Shown: positions 12,869 through 24,200 of the stretch, piece by piece
Layout: each line of letters begins with the position of its first letter
Position numbering within the stretch: position 1 is the first letter of the stretch
DNA from: Dalbergia cochinchinensis
Taxonomy: Eukaryota > Streptophyta > Magnoliopsida > Fabales > Fabaceae
Direction of reading: 5' to 3'
Assembly: GCA_031216125.1 (NCBI GenBank)
Contig: CM062375.1
Location: forward strand, 5,313,501-5,377,500
Length of the DNA stretch: 64,000 nucleotides
The notes under the pieces: model-generated
Database searches by the model: none
What the model saw: the letters and a program-made list of their open reading frames with translations, nothing else
Told to the model about the DNA's origin: nothing
Translations under genes and position numbers: made by a program

Positions 12869-14384
12869 GCTGTTAAATTTGTTGGTATTAGAGCATCTTT
12901 ACATTGTGGTGTTTCGGCTATGCCTATGCTTAACTTCCACACTTGAATATGTAAGACCCAAACAAATATTTGAATGTGTGTTTGGAAAATTTTGTGAACT
13001 TGATTTTAGATGAATTTAGATTTGGTAAATCTATTCTGGTTAAAATTGAGATTGTAGTGGACTGGTATTTATGTTTGGTATATTTACCGGAGAAGTGAAA
13101 TTTAGATAATAAAGATGTTTGCTCACCAAACATGCTATGAATATGTTGGTAACAAAGAAAAAATAGGAGCACTTAATCCAGAAAGGGGGAAATTGATTGT
13201 TCCGGGTGTGTATATATATATATATTCAATTGTATAAAATTGTATGGCGAATAAATTTGTTCCATGTTTTGAATTATAATGGACTAATATGAAAATTTTA
13301 AATGTTGAACAATATTTTTTCGTATATTTTTGAAAGATCAAAATAGATACTTAGTAAATAAGATTCATATTTTATTTAATACTAGATGAAGTATGAGTTG
13401 ATATCGTATCCTGCACCTTCAAGCGCATAAATAACACAACTCTAGCTGGAAAGAAAGTAGCGAGTCTGCTCATTAATATTCCTTTCCAGAAGCAAAAGGC
13501 AATCGACAATTAAGGGACACACACACTACGGAAATAAATCATATTAAACTCCACTGCCATATCCTCCATGCCCCTTCGCCCATCTCATATTTCAGCCTAT
13601 TCAACAATTCATCATCATCATCTATAATTTCCTGAAATCGGAAGTGCCTCTTGAAGTCATCAAAATATGCTTTTTAGAAACACACCCCTTTAATCTAGGG
13701 TACAGGAGGCAGTCATTTTATCTAGAAGATGGCTTTTATCCTACTTTTATCGTACGTACTTATATTCACCTGTTTAATTATGTGATGTTACTGTATATGA
13801 TTTTATTATTTAGAAGATGACTATGAATATTTTTATATGCCTCGTTGCTAACGTATAGTTCTTAGACATCCAACTGATTCCTACTTCAACCTTATTATTA
13901 TTCACTACCGCAAGAATAATTTTTAATATATATTCTATGTTCATTTTAAATATTTTTAAATGAATAATCCACTGGTAAAAAAAAATTTGTATATAAAAGA
14001 ACTTTTTTAATAACTTTCACTCCCCTTTAAAATTACTAATAACCACTCTATACACTAATATGTTTTCTTTCCACTAACAAATTTTTGTCTTCCACCAATT
14101 TTAGTTTAACTCTTTCCGAAAATAAAAAATATCTACATTAAAATTTATATTAAAATAAAAAATGGATCAGTAACACACTGCTATTTATAACAGAAAAATT
14201 TATATGTGGACACAAGTTATAAGAATTATTATTTAGATATATTCATAAAAAAAGTTTGGGTCTCATATATAATTGAGTGAATATTTAATAAAGATGGTAG
14301 ACTCTTTTTTATTATGGCTGTAAATAAACATAATGTATATAATATGCGTGGTTTGCGTCAGCCAAAAAAAACAGAAGCGGGGTT

Positions 14385-14390
14385 CACGTG
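14385..14390 (+). promoter_or_regulatory. G-box/ABRE upstream of beta-glucosidase copy 3
   Basis: Same CACGTGGC element as at 7462, in a duplicated promoter block. Here it is about 665 bp from the ATG, because an inserted element (14464-14870) and about 80 further bases intervene. Confidence 0.5.
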
Positions 14391-14463
14391 GCAAAAGGTT
14401 TATCAATGCTCCATGTGCTGTTGCTCCATCAAATCAATGTTTGAGTATTGAAGAATGCAAACG

Positions 14464-14870
14464 CGGGTCATTTTTTTCTATGGGATGCATTGTTGAAGTT
14501 TATCATGAATTTATTTAGTAATTTATATGAATATAATTTATAAAATTTAATTAATAATAGGATTTTATTGAAAAAATTATAATTTTTTAAAAATTAAAAT
14601 CTTGAAATGATCAATTATATTTAATAAAATATAATTTTTCAAACAAAATTTCACCAATGATAAAATTTTATCAACAAATTATTTTTAATAAAACAGGTAA
14701 AATATTAACTTTTAATTTAAATATCATCAATGATAATATTTTATAAATAAAATATAATTTTTTAAGCAAAATCTTATCAATAATAAAATTTCACAGCACA
14801 ATAATATATATTTTTTAATATAATATATAAAATATTGTTTACTTTTTACGACATATAAAAAAAAATAACC
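14464..14870. mobile_element. Probable hAT-like MITE in the promoter of copy 3
   Basis: An AT-rich 407-bp insertion that splits a promoter block continuous in copy 2 near 7530. It is bordered by near-identical 8-mers TGCAAACG (14456-14463) and TGCAAAGG (14871-14878). The ends are roughly complementary (GGGTCATTTTTTT against the complement of the right end, GGTTATTTTTTTT). An 8-bp duplication fits the hAT superfamily, but one mismatch makes the class tentative. Confidence 0.55.
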
Positions 14871-15055
14871 TGCAAAGGCCGATAATCATTGAAAAATAAC
14901 TAAAAATAAAAAACACAAGTGAATTCAATGAAACCAATAATTAAGTTTAACACGCACTTACTTTGCAGTTGGTTTGTGAACTCTAGAGTCTAGAGGAACA
15001 TTTCTGAATGCTGGAATTTGAGGGTGGACCCAGAAATAGAAACATAGTCTCATAG

Positions 15056-18000
15056 ATGATGATGGAACCAGAAGGAAGATGTTTGAGCCAGCTCTCTTTG
15101 AAACTCACTCTCTTAGTTCTGAACTTGGCTGTGGGATTAGTGCTGAGTGCTGATGAGTATAGCAGACATGACTTCCCACTTGACTTTGTATTTGGTTCTG
15201 GCACCTCTGCTTATCAGGTCCCTCTTGCTTTCCTTCATTCTGCATCCATCTTTTCTCTTATTTATTGTTTTTGTTTTTCTTCCCAAAGCAATTCAATTCA
15301 CTTTAGCCAATTGTGTGGTTGAAATATTGTTATCATTACTATTATGAACAGGTGGAAGGAGCTGCTAATGAAGATGGAAGAACTCCTAGTATCTGGGATA
15401 CCTTTGCCCATGATGGTAATCCTTGCTTCTTTTGCTCTTAGTAGTTTTTCTCATCCATGTTACTAATTATTAATTGGTAATTTTGAAAGCTTACTTAGTA
15501 TAGGAAATGATTATAGTGAGAAGGGTGATTTATTATAAGAGTGAGAGGAGGAAATCTGGGCTGTATAATTATTTATGGATGGTCATGATTGAAAGTTACT
15601 AATAGTAATTAATAATGATGTGATCATTTAAAAATGTCATGTGATTTTATGTTTTAATCTTGACCATTCATGTAACATCTAATGATCCAAATTTACTCTT
15701 CTCACTTTCACAATAGCTTACTTTTCTCACTTGAGTCGTTCTCCATTCATGTAAATTTTTATAAAAATTTACACCATATTTTTACCCCAACTAAACATGG
15801 CCTTACGGTGTGAAAGTGATTGACTTTTACATCTACTATCTTAAAAGATTGGGTTTTGCTAACCAATTTCTGTTAAGGATACCAGAAAGAGTAAGATATA
15901 CAAGTTTTTTGTGGGTCCTGCATTTTGAAAAAATAAAAAAACATGTTCTCAATACATATTCCCTTAGGACATTGGCTAGATAAATCCTAAAAGATTCACA
16001 TATATCAAATCATAATTAGATTGCGGTGTATCAAAATCAATGATGAAGGCATACCTATCAAATTGTGTGCAAATTTCAAATGAGAGAAGCTGTCCATATA
16101 CACATATGTTAATGTGAATGAAATTTCGATATTTGTCTAAACAAATTAGATGGCCTTCGAAGACAATTAGTGATTGGAGGAAGAAAAAGCCTAGAAGTTA
16201 TATTATCGATTATTGGTATTTTGACTTTTTACTAAGCAGGGCAAGCTCATGGAGATAATGGAGATGTAGCATGTGATGGGTACCACAAATACAAAGTAAA
16301 TCATCACAATAGTCTTCAATCTCATTTTTTTTTTTTAAATAAAATTCCACTACTGCACTTTGTGGTTTACCTCATAACTCTATGGTTTAAGGCAAAACAA
16401 GCTGTAGTTTATTGTTTCTGGAAATTTATAATGCAGGAAGATGTGAGACTCATGGTGGAAACAGGCCTTGAAGCTTATAGATTTTCCATTTCTTGGTCAA
16501 GATTAATACCAAGTATAGTACTCAACTCACTTTTGAGTGCATAATAATGAGAAAATGTTGAAATAATGTTACTTTATTTCTTTCTCCTGTGTTGCACTTC
16601 CTAATGGCTTTGAAATTGTTTTTTCTTTCTTCCCAGATGGTAGAGGACCCATCAATCCCAAGGGATTGCAGTACTATAACAATCTCATCAATGACCTCAT
16701 TAGCAATGGTCAAATTCGAGTTTCTTAATTTGCAATACCATTCCTTAGAATTCACTAATAAGGCGAATGAAGTCATTTGCTATTTCTTCAACTGATATAT
16801 TTCCTCTTTTCCTTGAGCAGGAATCCAGCCACATGCTACACTACACAATTTTGATCTTCCACAAGCACTTGAAGATGAATATGGAGGATGGGTTAGTCGT
16901 GACATCATGTATGTGACTGAACTTGTGCACCTTAATGTTGTCGAAGTTAATCATTGAAACTTTCTGTTTCCGAATTTCGTTCTATAAGATAAGGCACTAC
17001 CCCCTTAATGCAAGCATTAGTCCAAACCATGCTTGAGAAAAGTGACCAATCATTGGATCCCTTAGAAAAGGTGCTATGTGATTATCCTAGCTAGTATTTT
17101 TTGGATACAATATGTATCCTAGTGAGTTCCTAATGTTACTAATATAAAAGGAGAGGCTTCACATATTGCACAATATAACCAAAATTCATGAACCTTCAAA
17201 AGATTGGAAGCTTATTTCAATTCTCTTGTGCTCCTTTTATAATCTTTCTTGCTTATGATCCTAGGCCTACCTCGCTCTTATGTTTTGCAGTACTCTTTTT
17301 CTGACAAAAATAAATCACTTGAATTTGAATGCAGAAGAGACTTTACAAACTATGCGAATGTGTGCTTTAGAGAGTTTGGTGACAGAGTCCTATATTGGAC
17401 TACTGTGAATGAGCCAAATGTGTTTGCCATGGGTGGTTACGATCAGGGATATACCCCACCTCAACGATGTTCTCCTCCTTTTTGTGTTAACAAAAGCACC
17501 AGCACTAGGGGCAACTCAACATATGAGCCATACCTAGCAGTTCATCATATTTTGTTATCTCATTCTTCAGCCGTGAGATTGTATAGAAGAAAGTATAGGG
17601 TATATCACTAATCTTCTTTCATATAGTGTATTTACTTGCTAAATTATTATTATTATTTTAGTATTTTTACTTTATAGGAGTTTAGACTTTAGATTGCAAA
17701 GCTTCAAGTTATACTAAATTTTAATGTTCACATTGTAGGATAAGCAGCGTGGATTTGTTGGTATCTCTGTCTACACTTATGGTTACTTTCCTCTAACAGA
17801 TACAGATGAAGACCGGATAGCCTGTCGAAGAGCCCGGGATTTTTTAGTTGGTTGGTATGTTACAACTCTTCATATTGGTTGTTTTACTTTTGTATTCCCC
17901 TTATATTCTTTGTTTGTGTTCTGCTCATTGAATGAATGTGAAGTTTTCATTTACACAAATTTCTATGTCAAAAAGTATTGACTCATTAGTCAAATTTTGA

Positions 18001-20518
18001 ATGTAAGCATTAAAACATATGGGAAAATTTGTAGATATCTATTTAAAATAGAAAAATAGAAAAGTGATTAATTAATACAGAGGTAGAAAAGTGATTAATT
18101 AATACAGAGGGTAAGTTTGGTTTCTTGTCAAGCAAAATTTTGAAAGCTATAGGCATGTGTATTGGGGGAATTGTTGGTTACAGATATAATGATAGTTTAA
18201 GATAGTTGTGGAGGTTGAACAATGCTATTTTCATGTTTGATATGTGTTTATGATTGTTTTCCTAATTTTAAGTATCTAATCATGTACTGTGTAACGGGAT
18301 GAGGTGTTCAATAAATGCTATCAGAGTTCATGATTTGAAGAGCTGCATGAAAATTGAAACCAAATAGACCCTTCCATTATCTGGAAGTATAGAAAACAAA
18401 GTGAAACAAAAAATGAAAACAGGAAACAAAAACAAAAACCAAATGGAGTCATAATATTTTTGTTTTTAGTGATGACTATGATATAATGAAAAAGACATGC
18501 TAGTTTTTATATTGCAGGATTGTAGAACCTATAGTGCATGGAGACTATCCCATTTCCATGAAGGCAAATGCAGGTGCAAGACTTCCAACCTTCACAAACC
18601 AAGAATCTGAACAGCTCAAGGGTTCATATGACTTTATAGGTGTAATTTTTTACAACAACATTAATGTCACTGACAATTCTGATGCTCTGAACAGAAAATT
18701 GAGAGACCACAGTGCAGACATGGCTGCAAAGCTAGTGAGTAAGTACTTTGCTATGCTTAAGGATGATACTTTTAATAAAAGATTGAAGTTGTTCATATAA
18801 GCATGTTGTACTAATTGCATTCACCACATCTTTTTCATTATCATTCTGAAATTTCCAACTATTTGAACTTTCACATCTTTGAGCACCTGTTCTAATAATT
18901 TTCATTTCTTTGTAAACCTATCTACCAATTAAGATATCTGGTGGAACAAGTTGAATAATTAACTTGCTTTCCTTGTTTTGGCAGTTTTACAGGATTTATT
19001 TTCTTCTGAAGAGGTAACTGTTTAAAGACATCTGTAATTATTCTCTTAATTAATTGATTCACTTATTTAGATTATTTAACTGTATAGCTATGTGGCTTTG
19101 CTTTATTCAGTACCCTGTCACACCACGGAGTTTACATGAAGAACTGAATAACTTCAAGCTCCTTTATGGCAATCCTCCTGTATTCATTCACGAAAATGGT
19201 CTCTCTCTCTCTCTCTCAAGAATATTACATACACGTGCAATGAATTTTATAAGGAAAAGCGTATCTAGTTGTTGGTAGTGGTTGAATAGTAAAACTAAAA
19301 TGCATGGCAAAACTTATTGTTGTAATAGAAGAGGCAACTAAGTAGCATTAGACATTTGGCAATCATGATCATTCTTGCTTATCATGGCATATTGCAATCA
19401 TGTTGTATACTCTAACATACAACCATCTTAAATTTCATGGAATTGCAAACTTGATAAGCATCAAGGGATTTATTCAAGTGTAATGATCTTTATAATACAT
19501 GATGCCAATTTTAAACTAGTGTAACACGCGGTAAGCTAAAATGGGTTGAACTATTGATTAAAATTTGGTCTACGTTGTTAGGTCAACGGACACCAAGAAA
19601 TTCATCACTTCAGGATGTGTCAAGGGTGAAGTACTTGTATGGATACATTGGTGCTGTGCTTGATGCCTTGAGGTATTCAATTGCTGCTCCATTACTAAAA
19701 GACAGTTAGATCATTAAAACAAAAAGTTTTAATCGCTCTAAAGTCTAATGGTCCTTATTACTTTATTTAATTTTCAATTAAGTATCTATAATTTAAAAAT
19801 TATAATCAAGTCGCTATACTTCACCAAAATTTTCAATCAGGTCCCTATAATTTAACAACTTGTGATCAAGTCTCAATACTAAACAAAAATTTTCAATTAA
19901 GTTCTTATAACTTAAAAATTGTGATCAAGTTCCTAAAGTTGTGTATAGTAGGGGTTTGATTGAAAATTTTTGTGCAATATAGAGACTTGATTGAAAACTT
20001 TTGTAAAGTATAGAAACTTGATTATAACTTTTTAAACTAGAGGAACTTGATTATAACTTTTTAAACTAGAAGGATCCGATTGAAAACTTTTGTAAAGTAT
20101 AGAAACTTGATTATAACTTTTTAAACTAGAGGGATCCGATTGAAAATTTTTGTGCAGAGACTTGATTATAAACTTTTAAATTACAAAGGCCTAATTAAAA
20201 ATTTAATAAAACTATTGGGACCTATGTTATTGGTGTGCTTCTAACGTTTAGCAGTCCTAAATTTTTCCCAGAGATGGATCAAATATAAAGGGATATTTTG
20301 CATGGTCTTTCATGGATGTATTCGAGTTACTGGATGGATACGAATCGAGCTTTGGCCTATATTATGTTGATCGGAATGATCCAGAATTGACGAGATATCC
20401 AAAACTCTCTGCAAAATGGTACAGCCAGTTTTTGAAGGGTAGAAGCACCTCTATTGTTGGAGCTATTGAACTTGAGAAGGATCCATCACTTGTTTCTATT
20501 GACCATTTGTTTCAATAG
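15056..20518 (+). CDS. BGLU11-like: Beta-glucosidase copy 3 (GH1, BGLU11-like), complete
   Basis: Complete 13-exon gene, 524 aa. Exons: 15056-15217, 15352-15415, 16240-16295, 16437-16512, 16637-16708, 16821-16908, 17335-17599, 17739-17854, 18518-18738, 18985-19013, 19111-19198, 19582-19672, 20272-20518. Each exon except the first has exactly the length of its copy-2 counterpart; the first lacks four codons at the start. A signal peptide ends near VLSADEY. Acid/base is E199 (TVNEP) and nucleophile E411 (IHENG). The same Asn (LHNFDLPQ) and Leu (FELLDGY) substitutions are present. Introns are collinear with copy 2, but this copy has gained a 137-bp MULE-like MITE in intron 2, a 27-bp tandem duplication in intron 8 and extra repeat units in intron 12. 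A roughly 400-bp insertion separates its conserved promoter G-box from the start. Probably functional; expression may differ from copy 2 because of the promoter insertion. Confidence 0.93.
15508..15739. repeat. MITE-like inverted-repeat element in intron 2 of copy 3
   Basis: Collinear counterpart of 8107-8327 with the same imperfect terminal inverted repeats, so it was inserted before copies 2 and 3 separated. Confidence 0.6.
15851..15987. mobile_element. MULE-like MITE, 137 bp, in intron 2 of copy 3
   Basis: Flanked by the perfect 9-bp direct repeat TAAAAGATT at 15842-15850 and 15988-15996. Ends are imperfect terminal inverted repeats: GGGTTTTGCTAACCAAT on the left and the complement of the right end, GGATTTATCTAGCCAAT. 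Copy 2 has an empty site at the matching position. A 9-bp target duplication is typical of Mutator-like elements. There is no coding capacity. Confidence 0.8.
18057..18110 (+). repeat. 27-bp perfect tandem duplication in intron 8 of copy 3
   Basis: Two adjacent 27-bp copies, each beginning TAGAAAAGTGATTAATTAAT. Copy 2 has a single copy at the matching place, so this is a recent replication slip. Confidence 0.85.
19199..19217 (+). repeat. (TC)n microsatellite at the intron 11 donor, copy 3
   Basis: Donor GT followed by about eight CT repeats. Confidence 0.85.
19750..20224. repeat. Foldback repeat in intron 12 of copy 3
   Basis: Collinear with 12185-12573 but about 85 bp longer, because units in the right arm (around AACTTGATTATAACTTTTTA) were further duplicated between about 20,020 and 20,140. 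Confidence 0.7.
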
Positions 20519-21280
20519 GCTGTTAAATTTGTTGTTATTAGAGCATCATTACATTGTGGTGTCTCAGCTATGCTTATGCTTAACTTTCACACTTGAATAT
20601 GTAAGACCCAAGCAAAAAAATGATAGATTTTGTGACATAATTGTTAGTCTTTGGATAAATAAGTGGATTATATTACATTATTTCATCTAACAACTATCAT
20701 AATTTCTAATAATGATTTTGTCCGTATTTTTTTTTTTCAAATGTGTAACATTGCCCAAAATAAATGGCTCAATGAACCAAATTTGATTAAAAGTGGCATA
20801 ATCAAACAGATAGATCACCAGGATAATTTTAGGGGATCCACACTAAGCTATATGTTTTTATGAAAATCACTTGTTCTCAAACTTATATCTCGTTCCGTGT
20901 TCCACAAATCATTTGTTGCTACATGAACAATAAGTGATTATTTTTGTTACTTCCTTTGTCCACTAGGATAACAGTGAAAATTTGATACACTAAAAAATCA
21001 ATGTATCTAGATACAATTATGTGCAGACACATTGATTTTTTAATATACCAAATTGTTGCTGTTTTCCTAAGAGACACTTACAAGTGGACGCAAGTAGTAT
21101 TGCCATAATGGGTGGGTGGGATAGATGACGTTTTTATTGCTATTTTAATGCTGGAGAGAGCAAGATGTGGGTTATCCACTCTTTTGGAGTAGTTAGTGAT
21201 GTAGATGTGTATCAACTTTAAGATGATAAAGTGCAGGGATAGTTGAGGTGGAGGACCGTGAAACAAGAACACTGTCATAG
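20519..21280. other. Intergenic DNA between beta-glucosidase copies 3 and 4
   Basis: Starts with the 3' flank shared with copy 2. The rest shows no ORF of note and no resemblance to the G-box promoter block of copies 2 and 3. Confidence 0.6.
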
Positions 21281-24200
21281 ATGATAATGATGAAACCAGA
21301 AACATGCTTGAGTATTGCTTTGAAGCTCACTCTCTTAGTTCTGAACTTTGGTGTGGGAGTAGTGCTTAGTGCTGATGAGTATAGCAGACATGACTTCCCA
21401 CTTGACTTTGCATTTGGTTCTGGCACCTCTGCTTATCAGGTTCCTCTTTAGCCAATTAGCCAATGTGGTGCAAAACTGACTGTTACTATTATATTATTCT
21501 TATTATAATGTGTGTGTTTATGAACAGGTGGAAGGAGCTACTAATGAAGATGGAAGAACTCCAAGCATCTGGGACACCTTTGCCCGTTCTGGTCCCTTCT
21601 TTTTAACCTTTTCTCATCCATCTTATTAATTATAGATTGATAATTCTGAAAGCATGCTTAAAGTTAGAAAGAAATGGGTCTTTACCATATTATTCTAATT
21701 TGTTTTATTGAGCCTATTGGACTTGGCTCTTCTAAATACACACCACATTTTAGTGGCTGAAGTGCACATTTATTAATAACAATTGATAAGAAAATGAAGA
21801 GGAATGATTAATGCATGTACGTACAAAATTTTAAACCATTAATTTATTTTTATCTTTTTACCAATGGCTATGATTGTGCATTTTGCTCAATTAAAGTGTA
21901 CTCAATTTACAGGAGCCAAGTTCAAGTTGGATATATGTGTGTGGTTTGGATATCTATCTGAAAAGTTAAATGTTCTATCCAGATTTTAGCCACAAGTAAT
22001 AGGAGGAACAAAAGGTCCAAAAGTTAATTATCAATTATTGGTACTTATGAACCAATTTTTCTGAAGTGGAAATCAAAGATGAGAAGCTGGTAATATTAGA
22101 ATAATATGTACTGTCTAACCATCCATTTTCGTTTATCATGGAGTGGCTATTATTTATCTGTCATTCTTTCAACAAAAGACAGGCTATCATATTAACAATC
22201 TTAATTACCAGGGTTTTTGCATGGAGATAATGGAGATGTAGCCTGTGATGGCTAGCACAAATACAAGGTAAATAATACATTAATCTTCAATCTCTTTTCC
22301 CTTAAGAATGAAAAAGAAATTCTGTTGTTGCTCTCTGTGGCTTACCTCATAATTTGTGGAAAATTGAAAAGATATGCATAAGCTGTTTAATGCAACACAA
22401 GCTATAGTTCACTGTTTCTGAGAATTTACAATGCAGGAATATGTGAGACTCATGGTGGAAACAGGCCTTGATGCTTATAGATTTTCCATTTCTTGGTCCA
22501 GACTCATACCAAGTATAGTACTCAACTGAAACTTGTGTACATATTGAGAAACACTGAAATTGAATGTAATTTATTTCTTTCTCAAGTATAGCCTTTCCTA
22601 ATGCCTTTGAAAATGCTTTTCTTTCTCCCCAGATGGAAGAGGACCTGTCAATCCCAAGGGATTGCAGTACTATACCAATCTCATCAATGAACTCATCAGT
22701 AAGGGTCAAATATAGCTTCTTAATTTGCAATACCAACTCACTCAAAAAATGAACTAACGCTAGAGTTAGTATTGCTACATCTTCAACTGATATTATATAT
22801 TCTGTTTGCCTTGAGCAGGATTCCAACAGCATGTTACCCTACACAATTTTGATCTTCCACAGGCTCTTGGAGATGAATATGGAGGATGGGTTAGTCATGA
22901 TATCATGTATGTTCCTGAGTACTAGCACCATAGTGTTGTTGAAATTAAGTATTGAAACTTCTTTTGCATGAGTTTCATTCTTTGAAATAAGGCACCATGT
23001 GATTATCATAGTTAGTGGTCTAGTTACTATTTTTCAGTTACAATATGTTTCTTTGAGAGTTTCTAATGACATATATATAAAAGGATAGGTTGTCTATGTT
23101 GCAAAACATAACCAAAATGCAAGAACTTCACAAGATTGGAAGATTATTTCTATGTACTTGATTGTGTATTCTCATCTTTCTTCGTCATATGGTCCTAGGC
23201 CTACCACCTTTATCATGTTGTGGAGCAATCTTACTCTAAGAATGTGTGTGAACACATTTTTCTTTTGCTTTGGACATGATGCTTACGTCACAGCCACAGA
23301 CAGAATTTACAAATGTGAATTGAAAAATCACTTCAATGTGAATGCAGAAAAGACTTCACAAACTATGTGGATGTGAGTTTTAGAGAATTTGGTGACGGTA
23401 TTGTATTGGAATACTGTGAATGAGCGCACTGTGTTCACTATAGGTGGTTATGATGACGGAACAGCCCCACCTCATCGATGTTCTCCCTCGTTTTGTGCTA
23501 GAAATAGCAGTAGGGGCTACTCGAATTCTGAGCCCTACTTGGTAGTTCATCATATTTTGCTATCGCATTCTTCAGCTGTGAGATTGTATAGAAGAAAGTA
23601 TAGGGTAATCACTAATCTTTTTTCATATTGTGTATTTACTAGCTGGCTTGTTTTTATTATTGTTACTTAATAGATGTGTGGACGGTAAAGGCTACAATTT
23701 ATTTCCTCATGCTAAATCTTAATAATTTGTTCGCAGTCTTTTTATATTGGAATTTAATATTCTTGCATGTATGAAAAACTTTGGGCAAAAAATGTTCATG
23801 ATTCCATGGAGACTAAGCCATTTTGCAGGACAAGCAGCATGGATTTGTTGGTATCGCTGTCTATACATTTGGTCACATTCCTGCAACAGATACTGATGAA
23901 GACTTAGCAGCATCTCAAAGGGTTCACGATTTTTAAGTTGGTTGGTGAGTTACAGACCTTCAAATTGGTTGTTCTACATTTTTTTTCCCCATTGTATTCT
24001 TTGTTTTTGCTCTGTACGCAGATGAATATATATGATTGAAATTCTCATTTAGTCTAATTTCTGTCTTGATAAGCATTGACTCATTTCACTAGTATGTTCA
24101 AATTCTATATGCAATCATTAAAACATGACAGAGCTGTTATCCACTCAAGAAGAAAAAAAAAACAAAGAATTAACTGTTATATATCAATGAAGAAGCTGAG

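Larger units (their letters stand above)
12869..15055. other. Intergenic DNA between beta-glucosidase copies 2 and 3
   Basis: The first 100 bp match the 3' flank of copy 3, so the duplicated unit includes the 3' UTR. The middle has no gene. From about 14,008 the sequence repeats the copy-2 promoter block, interrupted by an AT-rich insertion at 14464-14870. Confidence 0.7.
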
